64,000 bases of DNA, taken from NCBI GenBank assembly GCA_027919835.1, contig JANVFP010000038.1, forward strand, positions 248,001-312,000, given 5' to 3'. The stretch's first letter is position 1. The number at the start of each line of letters is the position of its first letter. Source of the DNA: Lentinula raphanica (taxonomy: Eukaryota; Basidiomycota; Agaricomycetes; Agaricales; Omphalotaceae). The notes under the pieces are model-generated. The model saw only the letters and a list, made by a program, of their open reading frames with translations, made no database searches and was not told where the DNA came from. Below are positions 21,626 to 33,720 of this stretch, in pieces. Made by a program: the position numbers and the translations under genes.

Positions 21626-22696
21626 CTATTCATCCACAACCTCGTATCTCTCCTTGTTCAACGACTCTTCTCGACATTCCTTGCTACAGAAATAATCCGT
21701 CTCGCTCTGAGGGAGCTGAAGGCAGAAGATGCAAGGTGATGCCAATCCCGAATCGACGGCCTCCCTGAAACAAGCACATTTCGCCTCCGTGAGTACCATC
21801 TTGACTGTAAGATTCAATCGAACTTACTGGCGATGTCTCATCGAACAATATGCGCTCGTCTTCGTTCCCTTGGCATCTACATAGACCGGCTGACCACAAC
21901 CTGGTATCAGGCATTCTCCCGGTTCCTCGGGTTCAAACTGTGGCGTCTGGACGCGAAGTGCGGGCTGAGAATTACCACTGAACTTCGTAGTCGGAGGGTA
22001 TTGTTGCTTCAGATTAGGAAAGCCGGCTTTCGATGTGTTATGATTCGTGTTTGCGGGATATGCAGAAGAAGTCGGAGGAATAAGGTTTTGGAGTTGCTGT
22101 ACCACGAGATCTTCGATGAAGTCGAAAAGTTAGTAAGATACTCCGATAAATTCAAGATACTACATGCAACATACTCGCAATTTGTGTTGGATCGATCGTC
22201 CCAGGTGTATTTCCTGCTAACGCGGCAGCAGCTTGCACTATCGGATGGGTTGCAGCCTTGCTGGGCTTTGTTGGGACGCTAGTGCCAGTCTGTGCTGACT
22301 TGGTCGATTGAGTGGAAGTGCCGTTCTTCGCGCTCTGCGCACAGCTCTTCCCGCAATAATCGTATCCAGGGTGCTTCGGAACTTGCTTGCAGAACTTGAT
22401 AGACAGAATTTAGTTTATGTTGGACGATCCATTCGGTACTCACATCACAGAGGTTGTTGTTAGCAGCTGGTGCTCTAGGTTTCACAGTGCTAGTAGCAGA
22501 TTTGGCGTTAGAGTTGTTTCTCGAAGGTGCTTGGGCTGCACATGTTTTTGAACAATAGTTGTATTGGCCAAATCTCGGTTTGACGTGACAGTACTGGAAC
22601 GATAATCAGCTATAGGCGACGTTCGGGGAAACAGTAAAAATATGGACTCACATCGCAAAGATTCTGCGTTGCCATCTGCGCTGACGGTTGAGACAT
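21626..22696 (-). CDS. Protein of four Cys-rich zinc-type modules (278 aa)
   Basis: Exons 22696-22652, 22593-22444, 22394-22175, 22110-21828 and 21764-21626. It has four modules: LCDYCHVKPRFG..YNYCSKTC, LCDFCKQVPKHPGYDYCGKSC, CLIPGCGQPVYVDA..YCSMRH and CIFCLQLPQSETDYFCSKEC. The pattern is C-x2-4-C then Y-[CF]-C-x3-C/H, joined by Ser/Thr/Pro-rich linkers. Similar modules occur, from memory, at the N-terminus of some Agaricomycete proteins with a PARP catalytic domain; here no such domain follows, as the frame ends with a stop soon after module four. Introns 1 and 2 both fall after LCD in phase 0, which points to module duplication with its intron. Likely zinc-binding and protein-interacting; function unknown. 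Confidence 0.78.
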
Positions 22697-23327
22697 TCTG
22701 CTGTTAGTAGTGAGTGGGGTGAGGATGTTATAACGTCGTATGTCTGTCTATCTTGAAGCTCGCGGATGATTTAAATGGTGCATGAGATGCACACGTTGCG
22801 GAAAGGCAGTTTCACAGCTACAGGCGATTTGAATGCGTCCTCGTTGATACCTGCAGTTCATCCATGAAGGACCCGTATCGTCCATTGATACCGTGTTATC
22901 CTCTCCATCTACAGCCCAGTATCCAGCCAAGTATCTTCGTCGCTCGCCATCTCACGATATAACGTACCCAACATCCTAAAATTGTGATTGTCTTTCTTGA
23001 ATAGCTCCAAGAGGCTTGTCAATTTCGCTACAGTGATTTCGAACGGACCAGGAAAACGATCAAATTTGCCTCCATGATACTACAAAGAACAACGATCCAC
23101 GCTGTAGCAGTGTTTGTCTCCGGCGTGGTGACTGTACAGATTTGGAAGCTGTGATTGAGATAGATAATCACCCGGAGCTACTTATTCAACATCATCGACA
23201 CGACAAACTGCCTCGAGACACGCTTCAAAGCTTCGCGGATGGATAGACGAACTATCCACAGCATGGTAATCGTGGCACCCGTCAAGGCGATTCTGCGGGC
23301 TGGGTCAGAATGTTTATATTAGGGCTA
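22697..23327. other. Intergenic, no gene supported
   Basis: A 60-codon minus-strand frame at 22748-22930 has no recognisable family features. Otherwise the upstream region of the Cys-module gene and the 3' flank of the four-TM gene. Confidence 0.4.
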
Positions 23328-24180
23328 TCAGGACTCACGTCTCCAATAAAGAAAGAGCTGCATGGGCATCGGACAGACAATCAGTAATGATAATGTTGTA
23401 ACACACGTTATGAAGCAGGAGAACAAACCAAATAGAACACGCATTTGCCCGCAATACACGAGTGAGTCGCAGGTTGGGTCTAGAAACTGTGAGGGTAAAC
23501 TGCAGGCAAGGACCGTCGTCCCAGTAAACCATATACAAAGAGTAAGGATTACCCAAACGGACTGAGAGCCAACTGAAGCAATAGGATGGGTTGACCAAAT
23601 TGGATGTATGAATAAGATTGTAGACACTCCGGCAGTGAACAATGTCCAGCATGAGCAAAAGCTGTAGTAGTAGCCGTTATCAGCATGATTGGGGCTAATT
23701 TCATTCAGATAGACTTGGAATACACACATGACAAGATGGAGGGCGGATCGACTGGATGAGCTAGGGAAGGATTGTTGATGGACATACTGGACAAGAAGCC
23801 AGAAAGCGCAAGCTGCCTGAAAAAGTTCAAATCAGTTGAGTCACTAAGCGGATAACTTCGACAAAGAGAGAGAACCTCCACTAGGCTCGTCAAGACTATG
23901 AACATATATACGACTGCGTGAGATACCATAAGCTATCGTGCAGGAATTCGTACTATCGAGTGAACTCACAGGGTGCATAACGTTGTAGGTGTCTGCTGAA
24001 GTCCCTTTTGAGCACTCGAGGTTGCATTCTAGAGATATTGATGACCCAAAGAAGTGTTAGAAGATAGACAACTCCAAGAATCGTTGTCAAGAATGAGATA
24101 ACACTTGTCAGGCTGCTTGAGAAGCTAGAGATCCCTGAGGTCACTGCACGAGCAAAGAGATTGTGGCTGGTTGTTTCCAT
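23328..24180 (-). CDS. Small four-TM membrane protein (MARVEL-like, about 223 aa)
   Basis: Exons 24180-23970, 23913-23876, 23816-23728 and 23661-23328, all phase-consistent. Hydrophobic segments: about residues 27-47 (VISFLTTILGVVYLLTLLWV), one formed by joining exons 2 and 3 (VYMFIVLTSLVEAACAFWLL), one in exon 4 (VWVILTLCIWFTGTTVLACSL), and a last one (VLFGLFSCFITCVTTLSLLIV) preceded by CGQMR. Four helices in about 220 residues resemble fungal MARVEL-like plasma-membrane proteins, but no diagnostic motif is seen. Exon 2 is only 38 nt, so the model is less certain there. An alternative last splice near the stop would change only the final residues. Confidence 0.55.
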
Positions 24181-24699
24181 TGAGGCGATAATGGATAGAA
24201 GGAAGAATTATGAGATTGTTATGAATGATGTTGAACGAAAGGTTTCGATTGTAGAAGGCCACAAGGTGACGGCGAGGTAGGTTCAGATGGCTGGCTATCA
24301 ACATGAACGGAACCAGCAGCTGCGTTTTGATTTCCATTGGGTCAGGCTCTTGGGTAATCGTCCGAGGAAGTTCATTGATGAGTGCGTTTATCATCCTGCA
24401 TTCGCCTTTGCAACACTTTCAAATTGAGTGGAGGCAGAGTGGAGGCAAAAACTGCAACATGATGGTACACGAGTAAAGTCAAACCATGGGCGCCTAACAG
24501 CTTCATTTTGTGCGCCTGTTTTCTGTTTTCCTGCTTCCATCCGAATTCCTAGGACCTTGCCACTGCGATTCATATTATGGGGGCCAAAGGAAAAGTTCGT
24601 ACAGTAATTGAGTACCCTTAAAAATTTTTCATATATATATATCTACAGGGATTCTGTTTCCGACCACCTGCTCGTCCGGGATCTCTGAAATACTCAGCC
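24181..24699. other. Intergenic, no gene seen
   Basis: Lies between the four-TM gene and the oxygenase. A short TA microsatellite is near 24632-24643. Confidence 0.4.
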
Positions 24700-26411
24700 T
24701 CAGACATATGGCCTCTCAGCAAATCCAGGGAGAATGACCGCGTTTCTGTATTTCGTATCGCCGTGGTAGCCCTTGGTTCGTTGCCATTTTTGTTTGGCAA
24801 AGGTCCACTCTATTGAAGAGAGACTGTAGGTAACGGCAGATATTCAACGACTTCAAAAAACAAACCTTCCATGGTAGGGACTGAATTCCCAGAGGTTTCA
24901 AAATCGTTGTTGACAAAGCCTTCACGTTGCAAGACCGGCGATTCCTTGATAGTGGCCAAAGGTACATCGTTGTGTGGACTATGAACGGAGATCAGGTTAG
25001 TGAAAAGAATATGCTTGCACCACGATAGACTCACCGAGAGAAATATAACAAACCCAAACGATCAACGTGTTGTTGATCCAGTGGGGGAACGGTAACTCTG
25101 TAAGCACGTCGTCATGCTCGCTCAGCGCCTGCTAGAGTGAACCTCAGCATACCGGTGTATCGTGCTTTTCACGTATCCCGCAGTTAATAATTGCAATGCG
25201 TCGCAAGCGTTGACGGTCAAAGTAGCGTCCTGAGGTTTGACCCACTTCCATTCGTTGTTCACATGAGAGCGAATTTGCAATGCGGCAACAGGTTGGCGGA
25301 ACAACAACGTGAAGCTTCCCAAGTCTAGTAGTGTGGAAAGTCGTCGATGGGTAAAGAACGCGCAAATCTTTGTAGAAGTACGCACCTGTATGTCCATATC
25401 CCCAGTTGTCCAGAGTCTTATTTTCCTCCAAGGAGTACTTTGTGTATTTCATGTACCTAAGATGATCCTATGATAGACGCTTTGTGTCGGAAAATTCGCT
25501 ATGAAACCAGAAAAAGGAACGTTGCTGACCTCGCTTTTCACTGAGTATTGATGAATCTTGGTGAAGTAATCTTCCGGGAGTTCCAGAGCAATGGCAAGCA
25601 ATACGAAGAGCGGGTCCAAAACCTCCGTGTGAAGCGCCTGACACAATGTGCCAGAGCTAAATAAGTATTTGGCCAAGACCAAGTCGAAAGATGACTCGCA
25701 CCCTAGCAAATTCCTCAATCTCTGGCAGATTTTGCTGGATCAGTTCTGGATGTTCGTGCGGGAAATAGCCATTGAATTCTGCGCACTGGTATCAGCGGAG
25801 GTGGATGTATTCTAACAGAAGATACTTGCTCGGAATGTTATAAATTTCAGTCTTATCCCGAAGACCTGTCTCGAGATTGATACTAAAGAATCTCGTTACA
25901 CATTAAACCGAAGGCAAATGATAAGATCTCACACTCTTCGTCCAGCAGGAACATATCCGTTGAATTTTCCCTGGTCTGGACAATTTAACGTTAAGGATAC
26001 CGTATGAACAAGAGGAATTGATACCTACCCAAACCCTCCGGTATGTATTTCTCCTTCTCCTCGAGAGGTAGGTCATAGAACTACTTTCCGATAGAGAATT
26101 GACGATTGACACGCTCTTGAGAGATGTTGAAGTTCTTCACGTAGAAGAATCCTTCGTTCCGAATGGCGTTAATCAAGGTTTGAGCGAGCTGTTTCTTGCC
26201 CTCCGGAGTGTTGTAGAGGCCAAAGTCGACAGTGACTAGATCTGCCCAGTCGAGGTTTTCCTGTGATATGAAGTAGCAGTCAGTTTTGACCAGTCAGTTT
26301 TGCAAGGAAGTTGCAGACCTTCGTTTCGGGAACATAATCAAACGAACCAAGTTGCGGAACGGGGACAGACATTCGTAGAGTATCTGTTAGGATTGGATCT
26401 ACTGAAGCCAT
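24700..26411 (-). CDS. 2-oxoglutarate/Fe(II)-dependent oxygenase (isopenicillin N synthase-like) with an in-frame TAG
   Basis: Multi-exon minus-strand gene from ATG 26411 (MASVDPILTDTLRMS) to TGA 24702-24700, about 380 codons. The DIOX_N part reads ENLDWADLVTVDF, LINAIRNEGFFYVKNF, LPLEEKEKYIPEGL, KFNGYVPAGR and FNGYFPHEHPEL. The catalytic jelly roll has the iron ligands H-x-D in NWGYGHTDLGSFTLLF and the distal His in YVKSTIHRV, with the 2OG-binding Arg in LLYFSR. Members hydroxylate or cyclise small molecules; the substrate is unknown. A TAG at 26083-26081 interrupts RQFSIGK*FYDLPLEEK, where the family continues, and no intron can remove it. One intron uses a GC donor (25829-25828, GCAAGT). 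Everything after the stop is otherwise well conserved, so the lesion is recent or an error. Confidence 0.85.
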
Positions 26412-27061
26412 GAGAATTACTAGGCTCGATATTTAAGAATCTGCGACTGTGTGGGCTTGGTAAGTCAAAAGGAATCAACTGACCTTGGTCCTAATTCCTT
26501 GCTGATATTGCGCTATGTCTCCAATACAGGACGGAAATTGCGTGCTGGCGTCGATGATGCTTAGTATTTGGAGACTTCCAAGGAGCCACGGGAAAGATTG
26601 CACTATCATTGTCAAGGAATTGCACAGTCTGCCGTGGTCTGCATTCTTGAGGCATCGAGGTTCATGAGGTTAATGATGAAGTGAAGTTATCGTCAGTTTC
26701 CCATGCTTTTGATCAATATCAGTTGAAAGAAGTTCCAGCCTTCAAATGACATGGTACTTTGACTCGAAACGAAGCCTTTGTTCTTCCAGAGAGCAGCTCG
26801 CAACAGGAACTTGAACCACAGTAAGAGATTAATCCGTTCCAACTTCCAAGCTTCGCTCTTGAACTATAAATGATAGTATTTGACTGATCCTTCCGACTGC
26901 ACTATGTTGCGTGAACTCGATGTTCGCATCCTCGTGCTGTAGAGATTGATTGACTCGAGAAGGCTTGACAAAGTATAAGAGCTCTTCAAGAGAAAAGATT
27001 ATCGACATTGATGTACTTTACATGAGCACTACGAGGCGGTTGCGTCTCTCATTCTCGGAGT
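26412..27061. other. Intergenic, no gene seen
   Basis: Region between the oxygenase start and the actin stop. No supported frame on either strand. Confidence 0.45.
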
Positions 27062-28627
27062 TCAGAAACACTCTGCAAAGATATCAATAAGAAAGACCGG
27101 AAAAGACCGTGAACAGCTTGTCGAACTTACTACGATGGACTATAGCAGGTCCCGATTCATCGTATTCTTGCTTAGAGATCCAAAGATTCTGGAAAGTCGA
27201 CAAAGAAGCTAATATGGATCCACCGATCCAGACAGAGTATTTCCTTTCAGGAGGTGCGACAATTTTAACCTGAACATTCATAGTGGTCAACAGGCTAAGC
27301 ATAAAAGCGATAATTAGAAACACACCTTCATACTGGCAGGCGCGAGAGACGTAATTTCCTTCTGCATACGATCAGCTAAACCAGGGAACATCGTCGTGCC
27401 TCCAGAAAGTACTATGTTGGAATAAAGTTCGCGGCGAACGTCGAGGTCACATTTGAAGATGGAGTCGTATCTGTTGAGAGACCAATTAACATTGAGAACA
27501 AGTGTAGGACCCGGAGCATATACATACACAGTTTCGTGGATTCCTGAAGCTTCGAGACCGACCATGTGAGGCTGGAACAGCGCCTCAGGTGCTCGGAACC
27601 TGACGACGGGCCAGTATAAGAGAACGGGATTCGAAGCCTCGGATACAGGAAGATATAAAGCACCTTTCATTTCCAATAGTGATAACCTGTCCATCCGGCA
27701 ACTCATAGTTCTTCTCCAACGCAGAGGATTGCGCGGCAGTCTGAAGTTCCTGCTCAAAATCGAGGGCTACGTAGCAAAGCCTCTCCTTGATATCTCGTAC
27801 GACTTCATGTTCCGCTGTCGTTGTGAACTTGTAACCTCGTTCAGTAAGATTCTTCACGAGCTGGGCGGTCAAATCCCTTCCCGCAAGATCGAGACGCTGG
27901 ATGGAATGTGGAAGGGCGTAGCCCTCGTATATCGGGACAACATGCGTAACACCGTCGCCAGAGTCCAGGACCACACCCGTGGTACGTCCAGAAGCGTAAA
28001 GCGAAAGAACAGCTTGGATTTGAACATAGAAAGCAGGCGTGTTGAAGGTTTCGAACATGATCTGAGTCATCTTCTCTCTGTTCGTTTTAGGATTGAGAGG
28101 AGCCTCGGTAAGAAGCGTTGGGTGTTCTTCGGGTGCGACACGAAGTTCGTTGTAGAAGGTGTGATGCCAGATCTTTTCCATGTCGTCCCAGTTCGTAACG
28201 ATTCCATGCTCGATGGGGTATTTCAGAGTGAGAATTCCACGTTTGGCTTGTGCTTCATCACTGTGCAGCGCATATCAGTATGGAAGGGGTGCTTCAGGGA
28301 GATGACATACCCAACGAACGAATCCTTGCTACCCATGCCGATCATGATACTCTGTTGTCGAGGTCGTCCGACGATAGATCTAATAAGAGTTGAGATTGAG
28401 GACTTGTATGAGAAGAACTTGGAACACGCACGGAAAGACTGCACGAGGAGCGTCATCTCCGGCAACTAGACATTATTTGAGCTTTGCAGAAAATGAGGAG
28501 TAGATTGAGATTCTTTACATCCAGCCTTGCACATCCCCGATCCATTATCGATAACCTGCGGTCAAATGAGAACGACGTCAATTTCGCGTCTGAAAACACC
28601 TACCAACGCTGCAACTTCGTCTTCCAT
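27062..28627 (-). CDS. Actin (divergent conventional actin paralogue)
   Basis: Minus-strand multi-exon gene from ATG 28627 ([27 protein letters not shown]) to TGA 27064-27062 (IVHRKCF-stop), close to the usual 375 residues. Conserved actin motifs are all present: [98 protein letters not shown]. It differs from typical fungal actin at normally invariant places, for example [64 protein letters not shown] and IVHRKCF. That suggests a second, faster-evolving actin and not the main cytoskeletal one. Introns are short, with standard GT-AG ends where I checked. Shadow frames on the plus strand (up to 246 codons) are not genes. Confidence 0.9.
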
Positions 28628-29680
28628 TGTGATTGAGTATTCTGAGATAGGATCGTTGGTGAGTCGAGGGTCAGACTTTTATACTTGGGTAAGGTGTCGG
28701 TTATCTGCTGAAACAAACTGCGGGCTGTAGTACTAGTATTGGGGCAGGTGTTGTCAGTTGAGATTTTGCTTGGAGTATATGCGCCGTAGTTCTTGTCCGC
28801 ATAGCGCAGCTCTGTTGCCCATTTTATAGTCCAAAGGGCGTCTCATCCACTCAATTCGTTGTCGGTTCTCGGAGAATTAGCAATCAATTAATCAGTCTCA
28901 ATGCATAGGAACAGAGGTCGAATAGAGTGAAACTTGGCACTGGAACGGGTGATGAGCAATCAGCTCTTGCTTCAAGATCACGAAGATACGACCACTGTGC
29001 GTGCGCATGGCAAATCGTACGCACCTTGTCTTGAAGTTGCAACTTTACGGTCGGAACGAAGAAGAAATCGGATGAGTGTTGTGGCTGTGCTAGGGCGCTC
29101 TATACAGTCCTGAGCCTGAGCGCGTAGTACTAACCTCCCTCGAACAAACCCTCGTGATGTACATGATAGTGATTCCAGCCAGACTCGACGAACAAAATTT
29201 AAGGCTATATAGTAACTCCAACGCAACTACATAATGCAGAAAGAATATATATATATATATATATACGGTCGAGGATAAAGAAAGAAGGAGGACTAGAAAA
29301 GGGTGAATAGGAACAAGTCTATCGCGGTACAGGAGGGAAGCGGTACTGGGTCAAGAAATTAGTAGTCTGCGGTATTGGAAAGACAGAACAACATAGACGA
29401 CTTACAGTGCTTGGGTCGTGGAAGGGGGCGTGAAGATTTTGGGATCGCCGACGCATTGGAAGACTTGATGTCGACCATCTTCAGACGTCAGGCGCATCTC
29501 GCTGGGAAAAGAAGTGTGCTTCCGGAAAGCAATTTGACGACTTGAAACTGGTTCAGGTGAATCTCATTGGGAGGGACCCATCGCGGGACGACGTGTGAGG
29601 ACGTGTGTCAAGGTGTGAGGCTGACGCTCTTTAGGAAGGAAGGAAGGAAGATACTGTTTCGTCCTGTTCCTGTTGTACTC
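28628..29680. other. Actin upstream region and 3' flank of the secreted 329-aa gene
   Basis: No gene supported. Holds an (AT)n tract at about 29244-29265. Bases about 29040-29140 share a degenerate string (cggaacgaag, tgtggctgtg) with 32050-32110. Confidence 0.4.
29244..29265. repeat. (AT)n microsatellite
   Basis: About eleven AT units in the intergenic region upstream of the actin gene. Confidence 0.8.
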
Positions 29681-30793
29681 CTATTTGCGGCGGGCTCTCA
29701 ATGAATCCAGGAATTGATTTCGTTCCTTTACCCAGCGTGACTTTGGAAAGTTCGAATCTATGGCGTCCTGTTTCCAGAGGCCATCCAGGAGGCCGTCGGC
29801 ATACATCCACTCGTTGGGGTCAAATGTCGCGGCCGAACCAGATGCAGCCCCCTCTTTAGCAACCTTCCCTTTCTTCTTCTCCTTCGCTCCCGCTTCTGAC
29901 CCGTCACTAAGAAACACCAGATGTTTCTCAGCGTCCTCACGCAATTTGACAAAGTCAATCTTGACGTCGTCCCGAAGTTTAGCGATGGGATGGTAAGTTG
30001 CAAACCAGGATGTGATTGGTGTTTTACGTTCCGGTGGAATGAACAATTCACCATTGATGCGCACAGATACTTGCTCGGTGATTCTCCGACTTGCCAGTAC
30101 TTGGCGATACACAATCAGGGATACCCAACCTAGTTTTCACATAGATGAGTACTTAAGGTGGATGATGATGAGAAATTAGTGGAACATATACCGTCTGTTC
30201 GTTCGTTAGCCACAGCCTTAAGCAACGGTTCTGGCTTCTCCTCCTGCCACTCTTTGAAGGTTTTCTCATCAACGGCATCGTAGAGAAACAGATAGACGAT
30301 AAAGTCGTTCAGATATTTCCAATTTTCTACCTTGGTACTCCATTCCGGAGAGGCTTGAGTTTCTGCCGCAGATCTTTCTGCTGCGAAGATCAATTGTTCT
30401 CCTTCATCTTCGTCTTTGAAGTGGAAGTGACCGATTTCTTTCCTCTTCATCTCGGAACCTCGGGGTCGTCGCATGTGGAACCCCCTGATACTCCTGAACT
30501 GTCCGGGCGCGGTTTCGATGCCGAGAGACACTGCTTGTTCTATGTTCATGGCACTGAACTCATAGGTTTCGAGAGTAACATTTACCACTGTAGCTCGATC
30601 GTTCAGCGCATGCTCATGACCTGCCAGTGTTTGATTAAGGGCGCTCACCATAGCCTCCTTGACCAGGAAGATTCGCCGTCGAAGCATCATTGACAATGAC
30701 TTGATCAATCGGCCGGGCGATAACAGTAATGCTAAGCAAGCACATAGCGAGCCAGAGGATGGAGGATAGGCGGGAAGAAACGGGGAGTAGCAT
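29681..30793 (-). CDS. Secreted protein of unknown function (329 aa)
   Basis: Exons 30793-30649, 30587-30192 and 30129-29681. The start MLLPVSSRLSSILWLAMCLLSITVIARP-type N-terminus (first about 25 residues) is a clear signal peptide, with cleavage likely before ARP. Exon 2 holds LETYEFSAMNIEQAVSLG and a charged stretch; exon 3 has VYRQVLASRRITEQVSV, FIPPERKTPITSW, a Lys/Gly/Ala-rich spacer (KEKKKGKVAKEGAASG) and a Trp-containing C-terminus. No family recognised. The first residues resemble the signal peptides of the S1-S5 genes at 36-50 kb, but the mature parts do not align by eye. The upstream Met at 30831 would spoil the signal peptide, so I prefer 30793. Confidence 0.65.
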
Positions 30794-32385
30794 GATTCCA
30801 ACTTGGGAAAGGCGACAAATTCAAAGACCAAGTAAACACGTCCGGCCTAACGCGAAAATTAAGCATCCTCGATACTTAGAAGTAATAGAAAACACATACC
30901 AGCGGATTTTTGTTTTTGAAGACGTGCAAGGGATACGAATAAGTATGGAGAGTGAGGCAGTTGTTGGGAGTAAAGAAATGAATACGTTGTCCGAGGGCTT
31001 TTGAGCCTTGCTAATATCTATGGTGCAGAGATCCGGTAATTTCCCGAATGCACTGCCTGTGCACTGCAGTGTTAGAGGGATACTTTATAAAGTAACCGTG
31101 GCACACGGTTTGGTGCTCGCGAAGGAAGCTCTAATCAAGCTCTGATCCGGCAGTTCTTTACTGCTCATGTTTCTTTTCGATCTAAGCAGTTGCAATATGT
31201 ACACAATATTCATAAATGGGACTCCAAAGCAGGACCATGTAAGTGGAATATCAGTGGTGATGAAAACATTTTGGCGCGCAAGTGAATGAAAGGACCAAGA
31301 AATGACTTGAGTTTTGATAAGGCAGAGAACTGAGAGAAGCGGACATGGCTTAAACAACCAAAAGACCAGGATAAGTTGGATACGGAGCCCGACAGCCTGT
31401 AGATATTCACATAAGCCGAGGATAGAGCACAAAAAGTTAAGAACTCACTTGAGGAATGAGGGCCTTGAAAGCGTCTGAATCATCTCCAGGAAACCTCTCC
31501 AAAAACAGACAGCTCAATTTTGACAGTCAAGACACCGTTCAAAAGCAAGGCAAACACTTTCTGCATGCAACATGAGCACACTTTGAGAGAAATAGAAATA
31601 TAGACCAGAGTTTGAACGAGAAAGAGCGCATTCATTTGAAAAAGAGGAAAAATCCTCTGTGCCATGCAAACGCCAAACAAATACAAACACGGACACTATT
31701 CACTGTCCTCACGAAACCACTATTGCTTCGCTTCGCTCGCAATAATTACACTGCCTAAGCAATCAATCGATTCTCAGTACATATGTATCAGATTTTTCAT
31801 ACTTGGAGCGGCTGCACCCAGATCGTACGTGCTATATCTCCCCACAACTTGGTCCCAAGGCTGCAGCAAAGAAAAAAAGCAAATGCTTGATAGGTAGGAG
31901 ATAGCCAGGGGCTTCTAGTGCGCAGAATCACTTCAGGCCAACATGTTGACTTTCAGTAAAAAATCGACTTTTCAATATATGACTTGAAGAGGATGCAAGT
32001 AGCTGGTACATACATGTCGCCCTATGAGGCCCTATCATGTATGTCGCCGTCGGGAACGAAGTGGAACTTGTGTGGCTGTGTTGAGGCGCTAAAATACCTT
32101 GAGCGGCGAGCGCCGAGTCGTCGTACTCTGAGTCTCTTCAGTACGTGTTTGGACAATGTTTGGCACTTCAAGGCAGTAAAGAAACGACTCTACGTGTCTT
32201 GAGGTTCTTAGGCTTGCCCACTTTTTTCAGGTGTGCAAAAGATTTTATTATCTTCCGAAGGCACTGCAGTGTTACTTTGCCAACCGTCTACAGCAATCAA
32301 TCAATCCCCCTTTGCTGGCAGTGGAAATCTATCATCTGATGACGCGCCTAACCCGCTGATGTATGTACCACTTTCAAAAAAAAAC
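30794..32385. other. Intergenic, no gene supported
   Basis: About 1.6 kb with only short frames lacking features. The string cactgcagtgtta occurs at about 31062 and 32264, hinting at decayed repeats. Confidence 0.4.
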
Positions 32386-33464
32386 TCAAACCTTCACCTT
32401 TAGCAGTCGTTCCGCATTCTTGAACGCAATACCCTCAAACTCCTCTTCGTTAACCAATTCACTATCCCTCAGCTCCTCCAGAAACTTCTTCCCCGTCTCG
32501 TTCGAAGAAAACGGATAGTCAACGCTGAACATGATATGATCCGCAGGACTTGCATGGAGCAAACACGCCATTGGGGCAAGCGAGAACATTCCGCTTGTTG
32601 TCACCCATATATTTTCTCGCCAAACCTACATAGTACGATCCATCAGTTGAACAGAATAACCATGATGAACAGTTTTAGTATACTGACCTCTCTCAATCCC
32701 CTCTTATGCTCACCCCACCTCTCACTCATCGGCACGATCCTATCCAACTGAAACGGAATCAACTCCCCCATATGCCCAATAACAACCTTCAACCTCGGAA
32801 ACCTATCCCACACTCCCGACGCCCAAAGCCTCAACATATGTAACCCCGTATCCGCATGCCATCCCCAACCAGCCATACCGAGAAAATACCCAGCGACGTC
32901 AGAATAATTCCCTTCGTATCGCTCCTTTGTTTCCTTAGACGGAGTAGGGAACATCGGGTGGATGTAGATAGGCACATCGAGTTCCTGCGCGCGCTCGAAG
33001 ACAGGCCAGAAGAACGAGTCGTCGTAGAAGCGACCGGAGAGGTGATTGTTGATGAGTGCGCCGACGAAGCCGAGGTCGGTGGTTGTCCGAGTGAGTTCGG
33101 CGGCTGCAGCGGGTGGATCGGCCATGGGGAGGTTGGCGAATGCGGCGAGACGACGTGGGCCGCTGCCAGGATGGGTTTGGGAGAGTTGTTGGAGAGCAGT
33201 ATGGAGCTCGTCGTTCGTCTCTCGTGCTAGTTCCGGCGAGAGCGTTTCGATGGCTACATGGGAAAGGACTTGGAGAGTGACTGAGCCGGCGTCCATGTCT
33301 TTAATTCGCTCTTCATCGATGTTGGAGAGTTTGGGAAGAACGTAGTTGAAGGTCAAGTCATCTATAGCTTTTCGGGCAAGCAAGGAGGAAGAGATGTAGT
33401 GCTCTTCCAGGGTGATGATTGGTGGTAGTGGTTTGGGTTCGGGCTCGTTCGTAGGCTTCGACAT
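32386..33464 (-). CDS. Amidohydrolase-family metal-dependent hydrolase/decarboxylase (ACMSD / gamma-resorcylate decarboxylase-like)
   Basis: Exons 33464-32688 and 32625-32386, giving 338 aa, the normal family length. It begins with the barrel strand ITLEEHY, whose E-x-H supplies the first metal ligands; the later ligand His is in VPIYIHPMFPTP, a conserved His in VVIGHMGE, and the catalytic/metal Asp in IMFSVDYPF. This pattern is that of the amidohydrolase-2 group, which includes non-oxidative aromatic acid decarboxylases. Substrate not predictable. No signal peptide, so likely cytosolic. It lies 256 bp downstream of an FAD monooxygenase on the same strand; the two could serve one aromatic-compound route, an inference from position only. 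Confidence 0.88.
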
Positions 33465-33720
33465 GGTCGTCGTGGGCTTGTAAGGAACTTGGGAAGAAAA
33501 GACTGGCTTAAATATACTTGAGAAAATTCCGATGAATCAAGCACTTCCATTGTCGTCATTTGACTCCAGGTTCTTACTCCCGCAAGAACCAAGATTGGCT
33601 GACGGGTCTATCCCGGGTCTATCATTAGCAGACGAACTAGACACTGACAAAACGACTTTTAGTAAATCTTCCGAAGACCAAAAATGAGAGTGAAAGAACG
33701 TAAATTCAAACCCTATAACA

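Noticed and set aside
22748..22930. 60-codon minus-strand frame upstream of the Cys-module gene
   Set aside because: No recognisable motif and no splice-consistent extension.
26030..26083. An intron that would splice out the oxygenase TAG (donor at GGAAA|GTAGTT)
   Set aside because: Candidate acceptors give introns that are too short or out of frame and would delete conserved FYDLPLEEK.
27729..28469. 246-codon plus-strand frame across the actin gene
   Set aside because: It is antisense to conserved actin exons and has no family features, so it is a shadow of the real gene.
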